Assembly (NCBI GenBank): GCA_031216445.1
Contig: CM062214.1
Location: forward strand, 20,079,001 to 20,143,000
Length of the DNA: 64,000 bases
From: Lateolabrax maculatus
Taxonomy: Eukaryota; Chordata; Actinopteri; Acropomatiformes; Lateolabracidae
Direction: 5' to 3'
The notes under the pieces were generated by a model. That model searched no databases and was not told the origin of the DNA. It saw only the letters and a list, made by a program, of their open reading frames with translations. How positions within the stretch are numbered: the first letter of the stretch is position 1; the number at the start of each line of letters is the position of its first letter. Shown piece after piece: positions 1 to 11,634 of the stretch. Both the position numbers and the translations under genes were made by a program.

Positions 1-420
1 CCATAAGGATGAGGGGGGGTCGGGGTCGGTTTACGGGGAGGACGGGGCGCTGATTGGTCAGACCCCGGGCCGCGCAACAGTTGCGGCATGCTCCTTATTT
101 TTAGGCGCTCCTATTTGGGCGGCTGGGGGGGGGGGGCCGGGGCCTGCGCCAAATGCGCGTGTCACGCTCAGGGACCCAAAGGGCGGGGGGGGGGGGGGCT
201 GAACAATTGAGCTAAGAAAAGACAGTGATAAGTGCGGTGAGTCCCCCCCCGTCTCGAGGAGTTGTCCTCTCTCTCGCGCGCACCGGGAGACGGGTGGAAA
301 GCGCAGGATTTTGCGCCTGAGGCCTCGGGAGAGAGACAAAGCGCAGAGGGTGAGGTCACCCCCGGCGGAGACCAAGCCGCTGCATTACGTGTGTTTCGCA
401 GCCATCTGCCACCTCCGAGT
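1..420 (-). promoter_or_regulatory. GC-rich promoter-like region with muscle-type site cluster
   Basis: This stretch is much richer in G, C and CpG than what follows and has no convincing coding frame. Read on the minus strand it contains, in order, a CArG-like box CCCAAATAGG (119-110, one base off consensus), a perfect MEF2 site CTAAAAATAA (104-95), an E-box CAACTG (83-78) and a CCAAT box (57-53). That spacing would put a transcription start just left of position 1. MEF2, E-box and CArG sites together are typical of striated-muscle promoters. The gene it would drive is outside the window. By human gene order (CCDC136 then FLNC, same direction) it may be flnc; that is inference only. Confidence 0.5.
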
Positions 421-1293
421 GAAATGCGTTTCCGTGTAGACGAGCAAAGGTCAACGCGAGCCCAGGGGAGGTTTTATTTGGATTTTGTTTCACAATTACT
501 GGTGTTTCTGCAGCATTACTTTGCTGTAATTAAATAGATTGTAGAAAACGTGTTCAGTTGTGTCACCAACAGGAGCTGAGAGTTATTACCTTTCAACTCA
601 CTAAATTCAAAAATCTATAGCCCAATTTGTCGCTTTTTAAATGGGCTTTCTTTTAAATGTCTGTCCAGACCACGTTAGAATTTATTTTTTTTATTTTTTA
701 TTTTTTTAACAAAACAAGAAAGTACAATCTGACTTCTTGACCTGGCTGAAAGCAAATGAGTATCATCTCTGTCAGCTCTCCAACTCAGTGACAAGGTGAC
801 AGCACTCATTGATTGAAGATGAGGCTGTGTATGGAAATACACTGGGACAGTTGTCAGCGTGTAAATAGTAGTAAAAATTGATAATCTATCATGAGTCAGT
901 TCCAATTAATACTGTGTTCGCTGCAGGTTCGGGGCCTGTCATGGTGTTGTGACTCAGCAGTCGGTGACATGGCAGTGACACCAGATGCCAGAACCAGCCT
1001 TGGTGAGGTGGTGGGAGGTAAGAATAACTGTGACACATGCAGAAGGCATTCTTAGGATACCCAGTCTGGACCCAGCCAGGGGTCCCCATGTTGGTCTCCC
1101 ACCATGTAATGAGACTCTAAAGATTTTTCTTTTTGTCTTCAGCCAGTTAATGCCTTTAATTTTTCGAAATAACGCTGTTATCTCATGGTGTTGTAAGAGA
1201 GAGATGGTAATAATTCAATAATACCTTTTATCATCTCTTCAGAAAAATTGTATTGTTACAAAAATCTCCTGTTGACATGGTTCACAGTTCTCA
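421..1293. other. Non-coding AT-rich intergenic DNA
   Basis: I see no exon with splice sites, no RNA gene and no clear repeat here. A T-rich run lies at about 680-707. The short open frames on both strands look like chance. Confidence 0.5.
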
Positions 1294-1758
1294 TGTTTAA
1301 ACAGCGGTGGAAGAAGTATTCATTTATTTTGTATGCAAGTAAAAGTAGAACTATCTGAAGATAAAAAAGTTTTACTTAAGTACGAGTACAGAGGTACTGC
1401 CAGCAAAGTGTATTTAAAGAAGTAAAAAAGTACAACAGGTCCTTTACTGTTGATACTTTTACTGTTATTTTATATATCCGATTATCATTACTGATGTCGT
1501 ACTATGTATGCAGCATTTTATGTTGTAGGGAGGCAAAATAAGCGAAATTTTTAAATACTGCTGGGTAGGTTAATCTGTAACAGTGCATCATATTTTATTA
1601 GCTGATCATAGATGTTGTATGTAAAACCTTGATATTCAGTAGTTGTTTGTTGAGTTAAAGTTTATAAAGTAGCATAATATGAAAATACTCAAGTAAAGAA
1701 CAAAAATCACAGAAATGTGTGTAAATACAGTACTTGAGAAAACACCACTGTGTGTAAA
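1294..1758. mobile_element. hAT-type MITE with 8-bp target duplication
   Basis: A 449-bp non-autonomous element spans 1302-1750. Its ends are inverted: it opens with CAGCGGTGGAAGAAGTA and closes with CACCACTG. The 8-bp flanks TGTTTAAA (1294-1301) and TGTGTAAA (1751-1758) differ by one base, the target-duplication length of hAT transposons. The interior is full of AAGTA/TACTT words, as in an abundant percomorph repeat family. It encodes no protein. Confidence 0.8.
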
Positions 1759-4025
1759 TGAATGCTTTAAAAGTTGTACCATTATTTGTGACAGCTTGAG
1801 ATCTACATGAAATATTTTTCTAAATCATATCAGATTAGTTTTTATCAAAACATATTTCCCATATTTCTTGTATTAAACACAAGTTCAACTGTTTACGGTG
1901 TGATTTTGAATACTTTGGTACATATTGTGTCATATAATCCCACCCTTGATAGGAAGTATAAAGTATGTGTGAACTAAACCAAAAACCAAATCGCAGAGAT
2001 ACATCTGTTGACCTGGACACTGTTCAGTTAACATTATATCCCCAGATACTGCCAATGGCTTCTCTCACAGTCAGCTTTCCACCTTTTTTAATTAGCTTTT
2101 TCCCAGTTAGTCTGGCAGTTGAATATATTAAATATTTAAGAAGGGATTTTGGGTGAATTTGCTGGACAGATAGGCCTGAGGCCAAGGCCCAGTTGATTAG
2201 GTTTCACTGGTGATCTGGATCGGACATTTTTAACCGTTAAGACACTTTTTATTTCTTTAGCCATAACTCTGCCTCCGAATGAGACATAAACCTGACTTGA
2301 AATCTGCTGGGAATTTTTGCACACCAATTTAACTTAAACCTGCAGTGACAGAAGGTCGTTCAGTGAGGGTTTACGCTAAGTGTACCCCATGACTAGGTCT
2401 GCACATCCAGGCTACTTTTAGATAATTAGACACACTTAAACCCAGTAAACCATGAGTCGTGGTAATGGAGAAATGATTCTAGTTTAGAGATCCTCATCAA
2501 CAACGTTGACACGCCAGTTCCTACCATCTGTACAGACGACATGTCTGTGTGCTTACGTCACGTCTATGGAGTGAAGGTTATTAATATCCATACAACAGGT
2601 TGACTGCTGGTGATATCATGAATGGGATTCTGGGATACCTTAAACCCTGAGGCTCGGATTGCCGGTGAGGCCACTTCCCCAGAAAAGAAAGTTCTCAGAC
2701 GTCATGTGGGGTGGGTATATTTATTTGCAGTACAAAATAGACCTCCAGGTAACAAAATAGCCACGACTATATTGAAAACAACAATGCTATCCATATGTAA
2801 AGCAACGAGCAGAGAAACACTGGGCAATAAAGAAGCTTGTGAAATTATGATAAAGTTAATATTCATGAAATAAGATCAGAAATAATGAAAAAGAATGTTC
2901 TGAATCAGACACCATTCATATGTTCCATTGCAGTCACGGCAATTTAATTTCTATTATAAACTAATTTTTAAATAGACAGTGACAACATCTGCAGTCCAGT
3001 GGCCCATTATTATTTCCTCAGTGTATGTTCATACGCAGAAATAACTTTGTCAGGCTTTGCTTATCAAGGTTCTGTTTAATGACAAATGTTTCAGAAAAGG
3101 ATTTAATACATTTCTGAAATTTAACATACTGGAAAAACCAAGAGTCATATTGCTCTTTCTGGCAACTAAGGTCAAATGCAATCTAAATGCATGCAATGAC
3201 TACACAACCTTTGAACAAAGAGGTACTGAAAATGATTAGCAATGCTAGCAGTTCATCCGAATAACGTCACCATAAATAAACATTTACACAGCATATAATT
3301 TGACTATCAAATATACGATGCTCTTTCAAAATAGAATAAACTTTCTACAAAGCTAGTACAAATGGATTTAAGAAATATCTCTCCCATAGTACTATATGTC
3401 ACATTTATTTACATGAAATACAAAGGAACATTACCAACATAAATTATATATTGTGCTTCTATAAGTTTTCTAGCATGCTTTTTTCAGTTCTAAAATATTT
3501 TCACAAAAAAAACATTTCACAAATGTAAACAATAATCAGAGTCCTTCCACATATATATCTAATTGTTTTGAAATTTTTCTGACACCTTCCTATTTACATA
3601 TTTTGGAACCATATCAGTTTTCTAAAATGCCCTCAGAGCTAACCAACCCTGATCTCTCACTCCAGCCGCATCAGTGGTTTAATCTGGATGTGACCGGATG
3701 TCACACACCAATAAAACTGGAAAAACCAAGCCGTTTAAATCCTGCTGGAGAGGGGAAAAAATGTATTTCTCCTCAGTGTTAAAAAACATAACAGTATAGC
3801 ATTTGCTCCCAAATTTGCTCAAATATTTTTAGTAACACATGGCAAAACCACAACAAACCATATTATAAGTGTAACAATGCAGCTGTGGGTGTAAGATTTC
3901 AGATTTTCAAAGTGACCTAAAGTGAGTCATAAATTGGGATTTGTCTGATTTCAGAGTCAGACACAAGACAAAATTGTGAGGCAGGCGGAAGTGGCAGGAT
4001 ATTTTGAGATTTTTCGTGGAGATTT
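1759..4025. other. Intergenic AT-rich DNA left of ccdc136
   Basis: No supported gene. The open frames at 1835-2156, 2622-2873 and 3057-3239 lack splice context and recognisable protein features. The segment lies downstream of the ccdc136 3' end and upstream, in minus-strand terms, of the promoter at 1-420. Confidence 0.5.
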
Positions 4026-4029
4026 TGTC

Positions 4030-4625
4030 AAATTTATTTCCAATTTTGCAGTGTGTAGCATTTATTGCATTTAATATTTGTGGGAGAAGCAACAAGTATT
4101 TTATAGTCAACTCAATAACAACTGTAATGTACATTTCAGTGATTTCAGTGCATCAAATATCCAGACTCCCATGTTTGTCATTATTATCAGAGACAACTAT
4201 GAACAGTATTTAAACAAACAAATAAATAAATAATGGTTAAATAAATTGAAAACCATTCGGTGCACACTGAGTTATCACATTGTTAGCTAAAAGAGAGGAA
4301 AATAATCACGGACACAGAGGAAAGAGTGACTCAGCACTAGCATACATTTAGTGGAGTGAGATCCGTCCTCGTGTGGGCTCTCTGCAGGTCAACTCTTCAT
4401 CAGAGCCGTCTTCAATCTCAGATGACACTGAGCGCATCATCCTCAGTCTGTGTGTGCATGTAGTACCTTCTTACTGGAGATAACATTTCCCATACACTTT
4501 CTACCATCACAGTTGTCAGCTCGATCACATTTAGAGAATTCCAGGTCAGTCTATAGATCTGGCAGGAGACAGCCAGGGCTGGTCTGAAGCAGACGTCTGT
4601 CCCTGTGCAGTTGTTGCCCATCCAA
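4030..4625 (-). other. ccdc136: Probable ccdc136 3' untranslated region
   Basis: The sequence follows the last possible ccdc136 stop codon (4628-4626, minus). Minus-strand AATAAA signals occur at 4066-4061 and 4038-4033, giving a 3'UTR of about 560-600 nt. The exact cleavage site cannot be fixed without transcript data. Confidence 0.4.
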
Positions 4626-4724
4626 TCAGCACCGGACGAGAGCTCTCAACAAGCTGGTCATCATTAGTAGCACTGCCGTGGCTGCAGTGATAGTCAAAAT
4701 GGAGTTCCAACCTACCTCACTCCC
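4626..4724 (-). CDS. ccdc136: ccdc136 terminal exon, membrane tail B
   Basis: A minus-strand acceptor (CTCCCCTCAG) precedes an open frame of 32 codons and a stop. In phase 0, the phase in which exon 8092-7961 ends, it reads GSEVGWNSILTITAATAV and continues through LLMMTSLLRALVRC. That is one hydrophobic transmembrane helix followed by a two-arginine, cysteine-ended tail. If exon 6145-6033 is used first, this exon is entered in another frame and stops after only G-V-R (stop at 4714-4712). Confidence 0.6.
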   Translation of the reverse strand, partial: GSEVGWNSILTITAATAVLLMMTSLLRALVRC

Positions 4725-7700
4725 CTGAGGGGAGACGGGAAAAGAGTGGTGTTAAGAGTCAGTAGAGGCCATCTGTCAGCCATAGATAAAGCATATTGGG
4801 CTTTTAAAGGAATATTTAGCAGTGACAGTTAGACATTTTAGGAAATTTAAAAAATAAAAATGAAGCAAGGGGGAAACAGCTGGCCTTGCACCGTCCAAAG
4901 GTCAAAAACACATGTAGCCTTCACATTTTGTATGTAATTTGTTCAATCCGTACACAAATAGAAAATAAACTACTGGTGGTTTTGGGGTTGTTACGCGCTG
5001 TTACTATTTCTGGACAAACAACAGTTTATCTGTCCCTCCAGCACATGTTTGTTGTCTCTGCTGGTTGTTCAGTTCGCTTGTTACAGCTCTTAACTCCCAC
5101 AAAGACCACAAACTGTTGTTTCTACATTTGTTTTTGTGTACAGATTAAGTAAACAAGATACAATGTGTTATTTACTAAGATTCTTAAGATGTACTGTTAG
5201 GAGTATTTTTTTTTTTTTAATTTTGGACGGAGCCAGACAAGCTGTTTCCTGTTTCCCCAGTCTTTATGCTAAGCTAAGATAAACGTCTCTCGGCTGTAGT
5301 TTCATATTTAACGCACATACATGAGAGTGAGTCCCTCTCACTGAACTCTTGGCAAGAACGCAAATATGCATATTTCCTAAAATGTTGAACTATCCTGTAA
5401 ATGACTTATTCAGTGACTCATTCAAGGAAATATTTTGTTATAATTTGCCAAACTGCCCACCCGCCCAACGTCCACCTTGCAAAAATGCTTAAAATAACTA
5501 TCTTCCTTCTTTCAAATGTGGCATTTCTTCAGTTTAGACCCTCCCATAACAACCACCGCTCTAAATTAATCTTGAGCATTGATTTTATATGAATGGGTCA
5601 GTTCACCCAAATAACACAAAAACATATTTTCTCACTTACCTCTTGCGGCATAGCACCATGCAGGTGCAATGCCCAGGTTTTGAGATATTTCTGCCTCCAC
5701 CCAAACACATTGGAGGTGAATAAGAACAAAAGAAAATCCAGCAACACATTTTTTCACAAACAGTGTCCTGATTACTCTGGATAAACCACAGAATACACTG
5801 TCTGCCGTTTTCATTAATCTACTTTCTTCTGAAAACATAGTCCCTTTCCACCTATTGGATAGGGGTAAGACGATCTCACAGAACATATCTCAAAACCTGA
5901 GTAAATAAAACCAAAACTATCTGCATAGCTACATACGGTATGTGACAAAACTATGTTTCTATGTTATTTGGTTGACCTGACTCTTTAATCCGTGTGTAAG
6001 AATCATCAGATAGAGATAAGCTCCTCCCATACCTTGCCCTCTGGGACGCCAGCTCCGACAACCAGCACCAGACCACAGCCACTATTACAATCATTCCTAT
6101 GAAGGGGATGGAGAGAACATGGTGCTCAGACGGATGGATGAATCTCTGGGGAAGGAATAAAAACAAACACAAGGACCATGGGAATGAAGGGAATGAATGA
6201 ATGAATGGATGGACTGAGGTATCCAAATTATAAACACAGATAAAAAGGGTTTGACAACAGCACAAATGGACCACTGCTACAAATCGCTAAATTAAAAGTG
6301 TGACATGGTGTATGGCTGTGATATAAAGGGGAAGGGTTGTGATGGAATGATTTACATTTCCCATTAAACAAACAATGCATAACTTTATGGTGACATACAC
6401 ATCAACTCAATGTGAGTATGTGTGAGCAGTCCTGTGTGGCATTTATTGGCTGCGTGTGATGTTATGATGACAAAAAAAAGAAAGACATACAGCATGAATG
6501 TTGTGACTAGCTTATGGTGGTTTCTTTGTCTCTCTAGGCTCATTTTATCTGTTTTTATGTTTTGCTAAATTTGTTGTCATACAGGCTGAGAGATCATGGA
6601 CATTCATAGAACAAGGACAGCATCAGAGACAGGCACGGGTAGACAGTTTGACACAACGCAGAGACATCTCATCACAGCTGTTGTAGACAAAACACAGAGT
6701 TTTAGTCGTGTTTCTAGGCCATATTTGTGTTCACACACATACAGTACTTTGCAACGCTTCCAACCAATTTCCAAAACATAGCAGCTTTTTGTTTGTCTGT
6801 TTTTTTAAGATTTTTGGATGCATATTTCCTTTCCTTAAATGTAGCCATTGGTATCCATTCCTTTTAAAACTGTATGAAAAACAACCATATAATTGAGTCT
6901 GTCTTTGCATGGTAATGCAGTTAAAACCACAGATTGTTCTCAGGTTGGTGCATTCGAGAGCCCCACTGGGCTGCGTTCATAAACCGTGTCAAGTCAAACC
7001 AAGAGAACAAACAATAAGCAAATATAGATGTCCCAAAAAGGACAATGAATTTGCTACTGTAGCTTCTTGAGTTAAGAAGGTTGCTGTTCAACGTACAAGT
7101 TTTTGATGTTGGAGTTTCCCATGAGCACTTGAAAACACAAATTCTGCTGGATTTATCTGAACTATCCATGCTTTCAAACAATTGTTATGCAACAATAGTG
7201 TGCAACTGTGACAGAAGTACAAAAGGGAATAGTTGCTGTTGATTGTATCAATAACCTATTTCAGATATTGTTTCATTTCACTGCAAGTTGACTTTCATAC
7301 AGCACCGTATTAAAATGAATAGAAGCCGGTCTTAAAGCAGGAAAAAAACATCAAAAAATCTAAAGGCACAAATGTAAATTTATTTCCATTTCTCTGTTGA
7401 ACAATATCTGACGCCTGCATAGGATTCAGTGATAAAAAAAGGCATTCTTTACTTGATGCCTGAAAGCCTTCTGGCAGATTTTTGTGTTTTTGTCCAACAA
7501 CAGTATTAAAGCATTGCTGTCACAGAGAGGTTAGAACATAGACACAGAGGGGGGAAAGGTTCCCCAGCCCAAAGCACACAATAAGTACTGATATGCGCTG
7601 ACAGGCCAGGTCAGTCCATATCAAAACATATACTGCTACAGTATGAGACACATAGAAAGTAGACTCAACAGACACAGGATACAGTAGGTGTGATGTGAGT

Positions 7701-10632
7701 TGTGTTATGCGTTAGTTGAATATGGGTGCAAAGAAAAAGCCTTATATTCCTTTAATCATGTAGAAATCATGGCTGGAATTCCTCAAAAGTACTTATAGAA
7801 AAAGTTCACATGAACTTTAAAGTAAACAGCCTGCTCTACAGATGCTTCAGGAGACAACTTTTTTTTTTTAAATCATTAACCAGTTGGATAGTATTTAAAT
7901 CAGTTTCCCTGCTTCTTATTCCAACTGTATACCACTATGTTATTCATGTCTGTCTCTCACCTGAGCCCCCCCTGACAGCTTCTCCAGCTCTGCCTTGCAG
8001 CGCTGCAGCTCCTCCTCCAGCTCTGCTCTCTCCCTCTGACTGCTGTCATACAGTACCTGCAGCTCCTGCAGCTCCATCTTCAGACCGTCACACTGGAGGA
8101 CACAGAGGTCAAATTCTCAGTCTTTTCCTTACAGTAGTGGACTGATGATTTTAGCATATCTGATTGAAATGTTTGACCCATATCTGGCCATGTTTTATTC
8201 GTATTAGTAAAAGCATCATACCTCTCTCTGAACCTGTGAGGCCTTCTCCTCTGCCTGTTTGAGCTGGTCCCTCAGGGAGAAAATCTCCCCGATGCCCCCG
8301 TTCCAGCTGGTTGGTGTCACGGGCTTCCCATCAAATGAAATATTTTTCTGGATGGAGGCGTCCACCAGGCGACAGTTCTCAGACTGCGCCATGGTCATGT
8401 AGCTCTCTGTCATGACCTCATCTGAGCCAGTCCCCATATCCTCTGTGCCGTCCACTGCGTCTTCCTCTTTCAGTGACAGGTAGACACTGGAGCTGGACAA
8501 AAGGAGTGAAGGTGAAATGGGCTCCAAATGGGCTGATAATTTCTGTGGAAAAAGGCTAGACTTGGTTGTTATTCTATTTCATGTGAAAACCAGAGAGCTA
8601 CTTAGCATTTTTCTGGTTTATGTTGTCACATACAGTATGCAGAGATTTCATTATGGCAAACACAAAGTCCGATAATTGATGGAGACAGTGTTATTTATGT
8701 TTCTGTACAGACATGCCGCCACATGTATCTAACCAGCCTTGTAATAGGACTGCAGCCAAGAATTATTTTCATTTTCAACTAATGAAATGATAATTTATTT
8801 CATTATTAGGGAATTGTTTAGTCTACAAAATGTCAGAAAACAATGAAAAAGGCCCATCACAATGTATTTTGCTTGTTTTGTCTGACCAACAGCCCAAAAC
8901 CAAAAATAATTGTTTTAACTAAATTCAAAAAGATGCAAAATAGAGAAAAGCCGCAAATGCTCACATTTAATCAGCTGGAACTAGAGAAAATTTTTGCTTG
9001 ATAAATTCAATTTGATAAATACCTTCTTCTTTTTTTTTGTCATTGAAAAAACAATCCCACCACAAGGTCCATTTACTAGCCGTTCTGGTCATCATGCTTA
9101 TGCTGTTGTTACTTCTTGACTCTGAAACAACCTACAAGTCTCAAAGAGTCCACATCAGTTGACCTCTTTAAAAAGCATCTTAAAACTAATTAGTTTTCTT
9201 TGGCTTTTTCTTGATTTTATAAATATTACTTTGTGGGTTATTTCTTTCCTATTGTATAATATGTCTTCTCTGTTTCCTCAATTTCCCTTCTTTTCTTCCT
9301 GTGTAGCACTGTGTTACTTCTGTTTTGAATAGTGCTATAAATACAGTTTACTTTTGCTCTCGATGCATCACAAGATCTTCCTCAGCAGATGGAGTATGCC
9401 CAGTTCCCCATCTGCTGAGGAAGATTGTGTGATGCATTAAAACATTGCAGAACAGCTACTAAATAGATCTTGTGGGGAGATTGTTGTCAAGGTCAAGAAT
9501 GAACTTTTAATCTCAAAGTTGTTGTAGATTAATTTTCAGTCTCCTCTAATAAACTAATGGTTTCAGCACTTATGTGTAACCCCTCAGGTGATATTACAGT
9601 TTCACCGCAGTGATTAAACGGGTGGCCCGTCTAAAGGAGACAGGACGTGAATGGCTGTGACGAGGGGTAGTATTCCAGAGGGTATCCCCTCCAGCTGATC
9701 CGGTAAGCGCAGCTGATGAGTGAGCAGTCATGGACCTCTCACCATGTCCTCTGTCTCTGCAGCAGCTGCAGCCTCTCAGTGAGACGTCTGTTGTCCTCCT
9801 TCAGGGTCTGACACTCCTCCTTCAGCATACGGCACTCCTCCTTCAGCAGGTCCACGTCACCTGGCAGAACAAGGACGGTCACAGATGCAAATATTAAGAT
9901 GATGCAGATCATTAGAGCTCATCTTTAATCTTACTGCTTGAGGCTTTAACATCATTTCATGTATAGAATATATTAAAGGAATAGTTTGACATTTTACAAA
10001 ATAAACTTATTTGCTTTGTTGCTGTAGATGAGGTGCTTATTACCTCTCTCATATCTGTCTGTTACATATGAAGCTATAGCCAGCAGCTGTTAAGCTTGGT
10101 TTAACACGAAGACTGGAAACAAGGGGAAACAGGTAGCCTGGCTCTGTCCAACGCTAACAAAATCCACATACCAACCAGCACCTTTAAAGATCACTCAAAT
10201 ACATCACGTTTGTTTAATCTGTACAAAAACCAAAAAAGTGTAAAAACGACAATTTGCTGTTTTTACGAAAGGTTATGTGCTGGAATATTTCTTGGCCAGG
10301 ATCAGTTGCCAGGCAACCAGCGTAGACTCCAAGAAGTTACTGGTCCTGGTCAAAGAAATAATCAGGCACATACTCCCTCCGTCAAACCATAAAATGTCCG
10401 TGAGAAACCTAAAATGTATTCCTTTAAAATGACTGTGAGTTAGGACTGCACATAAATACATAATAAAACACAGTTTGGGTCGATGTTTTCATGATAGAGC
10501 ACAACAATGAAATATTATGAACTCCCCTCCCTCCGTCCCACCCCAGGCTCAGCTGCAGAGCCCAGCGATGACATCATGTGTTAGAAGTGTGTCCCTCCCC
10601 CTCTTGACTTCATGTCCCTGGTATCCTAAAAG

Positions 10633-10669
<37 letters not shown>

Positions 10670-11595
10670 CACTCCCCTTGCAACACTCAGCAAGCACATT
10701 TGTAATTTGTAATATTTATTAAACCTCACAAATGATTTATGTGCTTGACTGCGAGATGCTAACATGATGTGAGCATGGAACAAGAGCATCCATAACATCA
10801 TGCTTTGTTCTGCTTCAAAGACTGATCATATTTGTGCATGTAGTAAGCTGCATAAATTCCACAATACAAGCAGAGACAGTAGGTCTGTGTGTTTTTTAGT
10901 GTGTCCTTCTCACTAAATGCTGTTTACACAAGGTGTGAAGATGAGGCGTTAAACCAAGACTTATTGTATTTTAACTTTGATGTACTGTAACTAAAACCAA
11001 GTTGCAAGGGAGGAGAACGTGTGTATGCACACTACCAATCCTTCTTCTATAACATCAATCTATTCCTGTCTTCTTCATGTTTTTTCTCTTCTATTACTAC
11101 ACTGCTCCTCCTCCCTCACCCTCTCTCCTCTCGGCCTCCCTGCGCTGGCTCTTCATGCTGATCTCGGCCCTCAGCGTGGTGATCTCCAGCTCGTACTCCT
11201 GGGTCTCCTCGCTGAGGCGCTGGAGCTCGGCCCGCCGGCGACACAGCTCCTCCTGCAGCGAGGCGATGTCGTTCTCCCTCTCTGCCGCCGCCTCCTCTGA
11301 CGCCTGTTGGAGCAGGAGCACCTCCTCCTGTGCTATACGCAGCTCCTCCTGGGCCTCGGCCAGCTCGCTCTCCTTCTCCTCCTCCAGACTGTCCATCTCC
11401 TCCTGCACAGAACGCAGCTGGGCTGTAGGGAGAGGAGGAGGAGAACGTTATCGTTTTCGTTATGGGGGATGTGTGGGTGAGACTGCAGTATCAGTATGGG
11501 TGCATATGTGTGTGTGTATATGATCTTACCTGAGGTTTTGCAACAGTGGGCCTGCATGTGTTTGTGTGCGTGGGTGGTGTGTTTCTGCATGTGCC

Positions 11596-11634
<39 letters not shown>

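Noticed and set aside
58..537. Open frames on both strands at the left edge
   Set aside because: The GC-rich composition removes stop codons; homopolymer G and C runs dominate, with no family resemblance. Filamin sequence was looked for and not seen.
11019..11523. Plus-strand frames of 93 and 148 codons
   Set aside because: They run antisense to ccdc136 exon 4; GAG-rich coiled coil reads as Ser/Leu-rich on the other strand.
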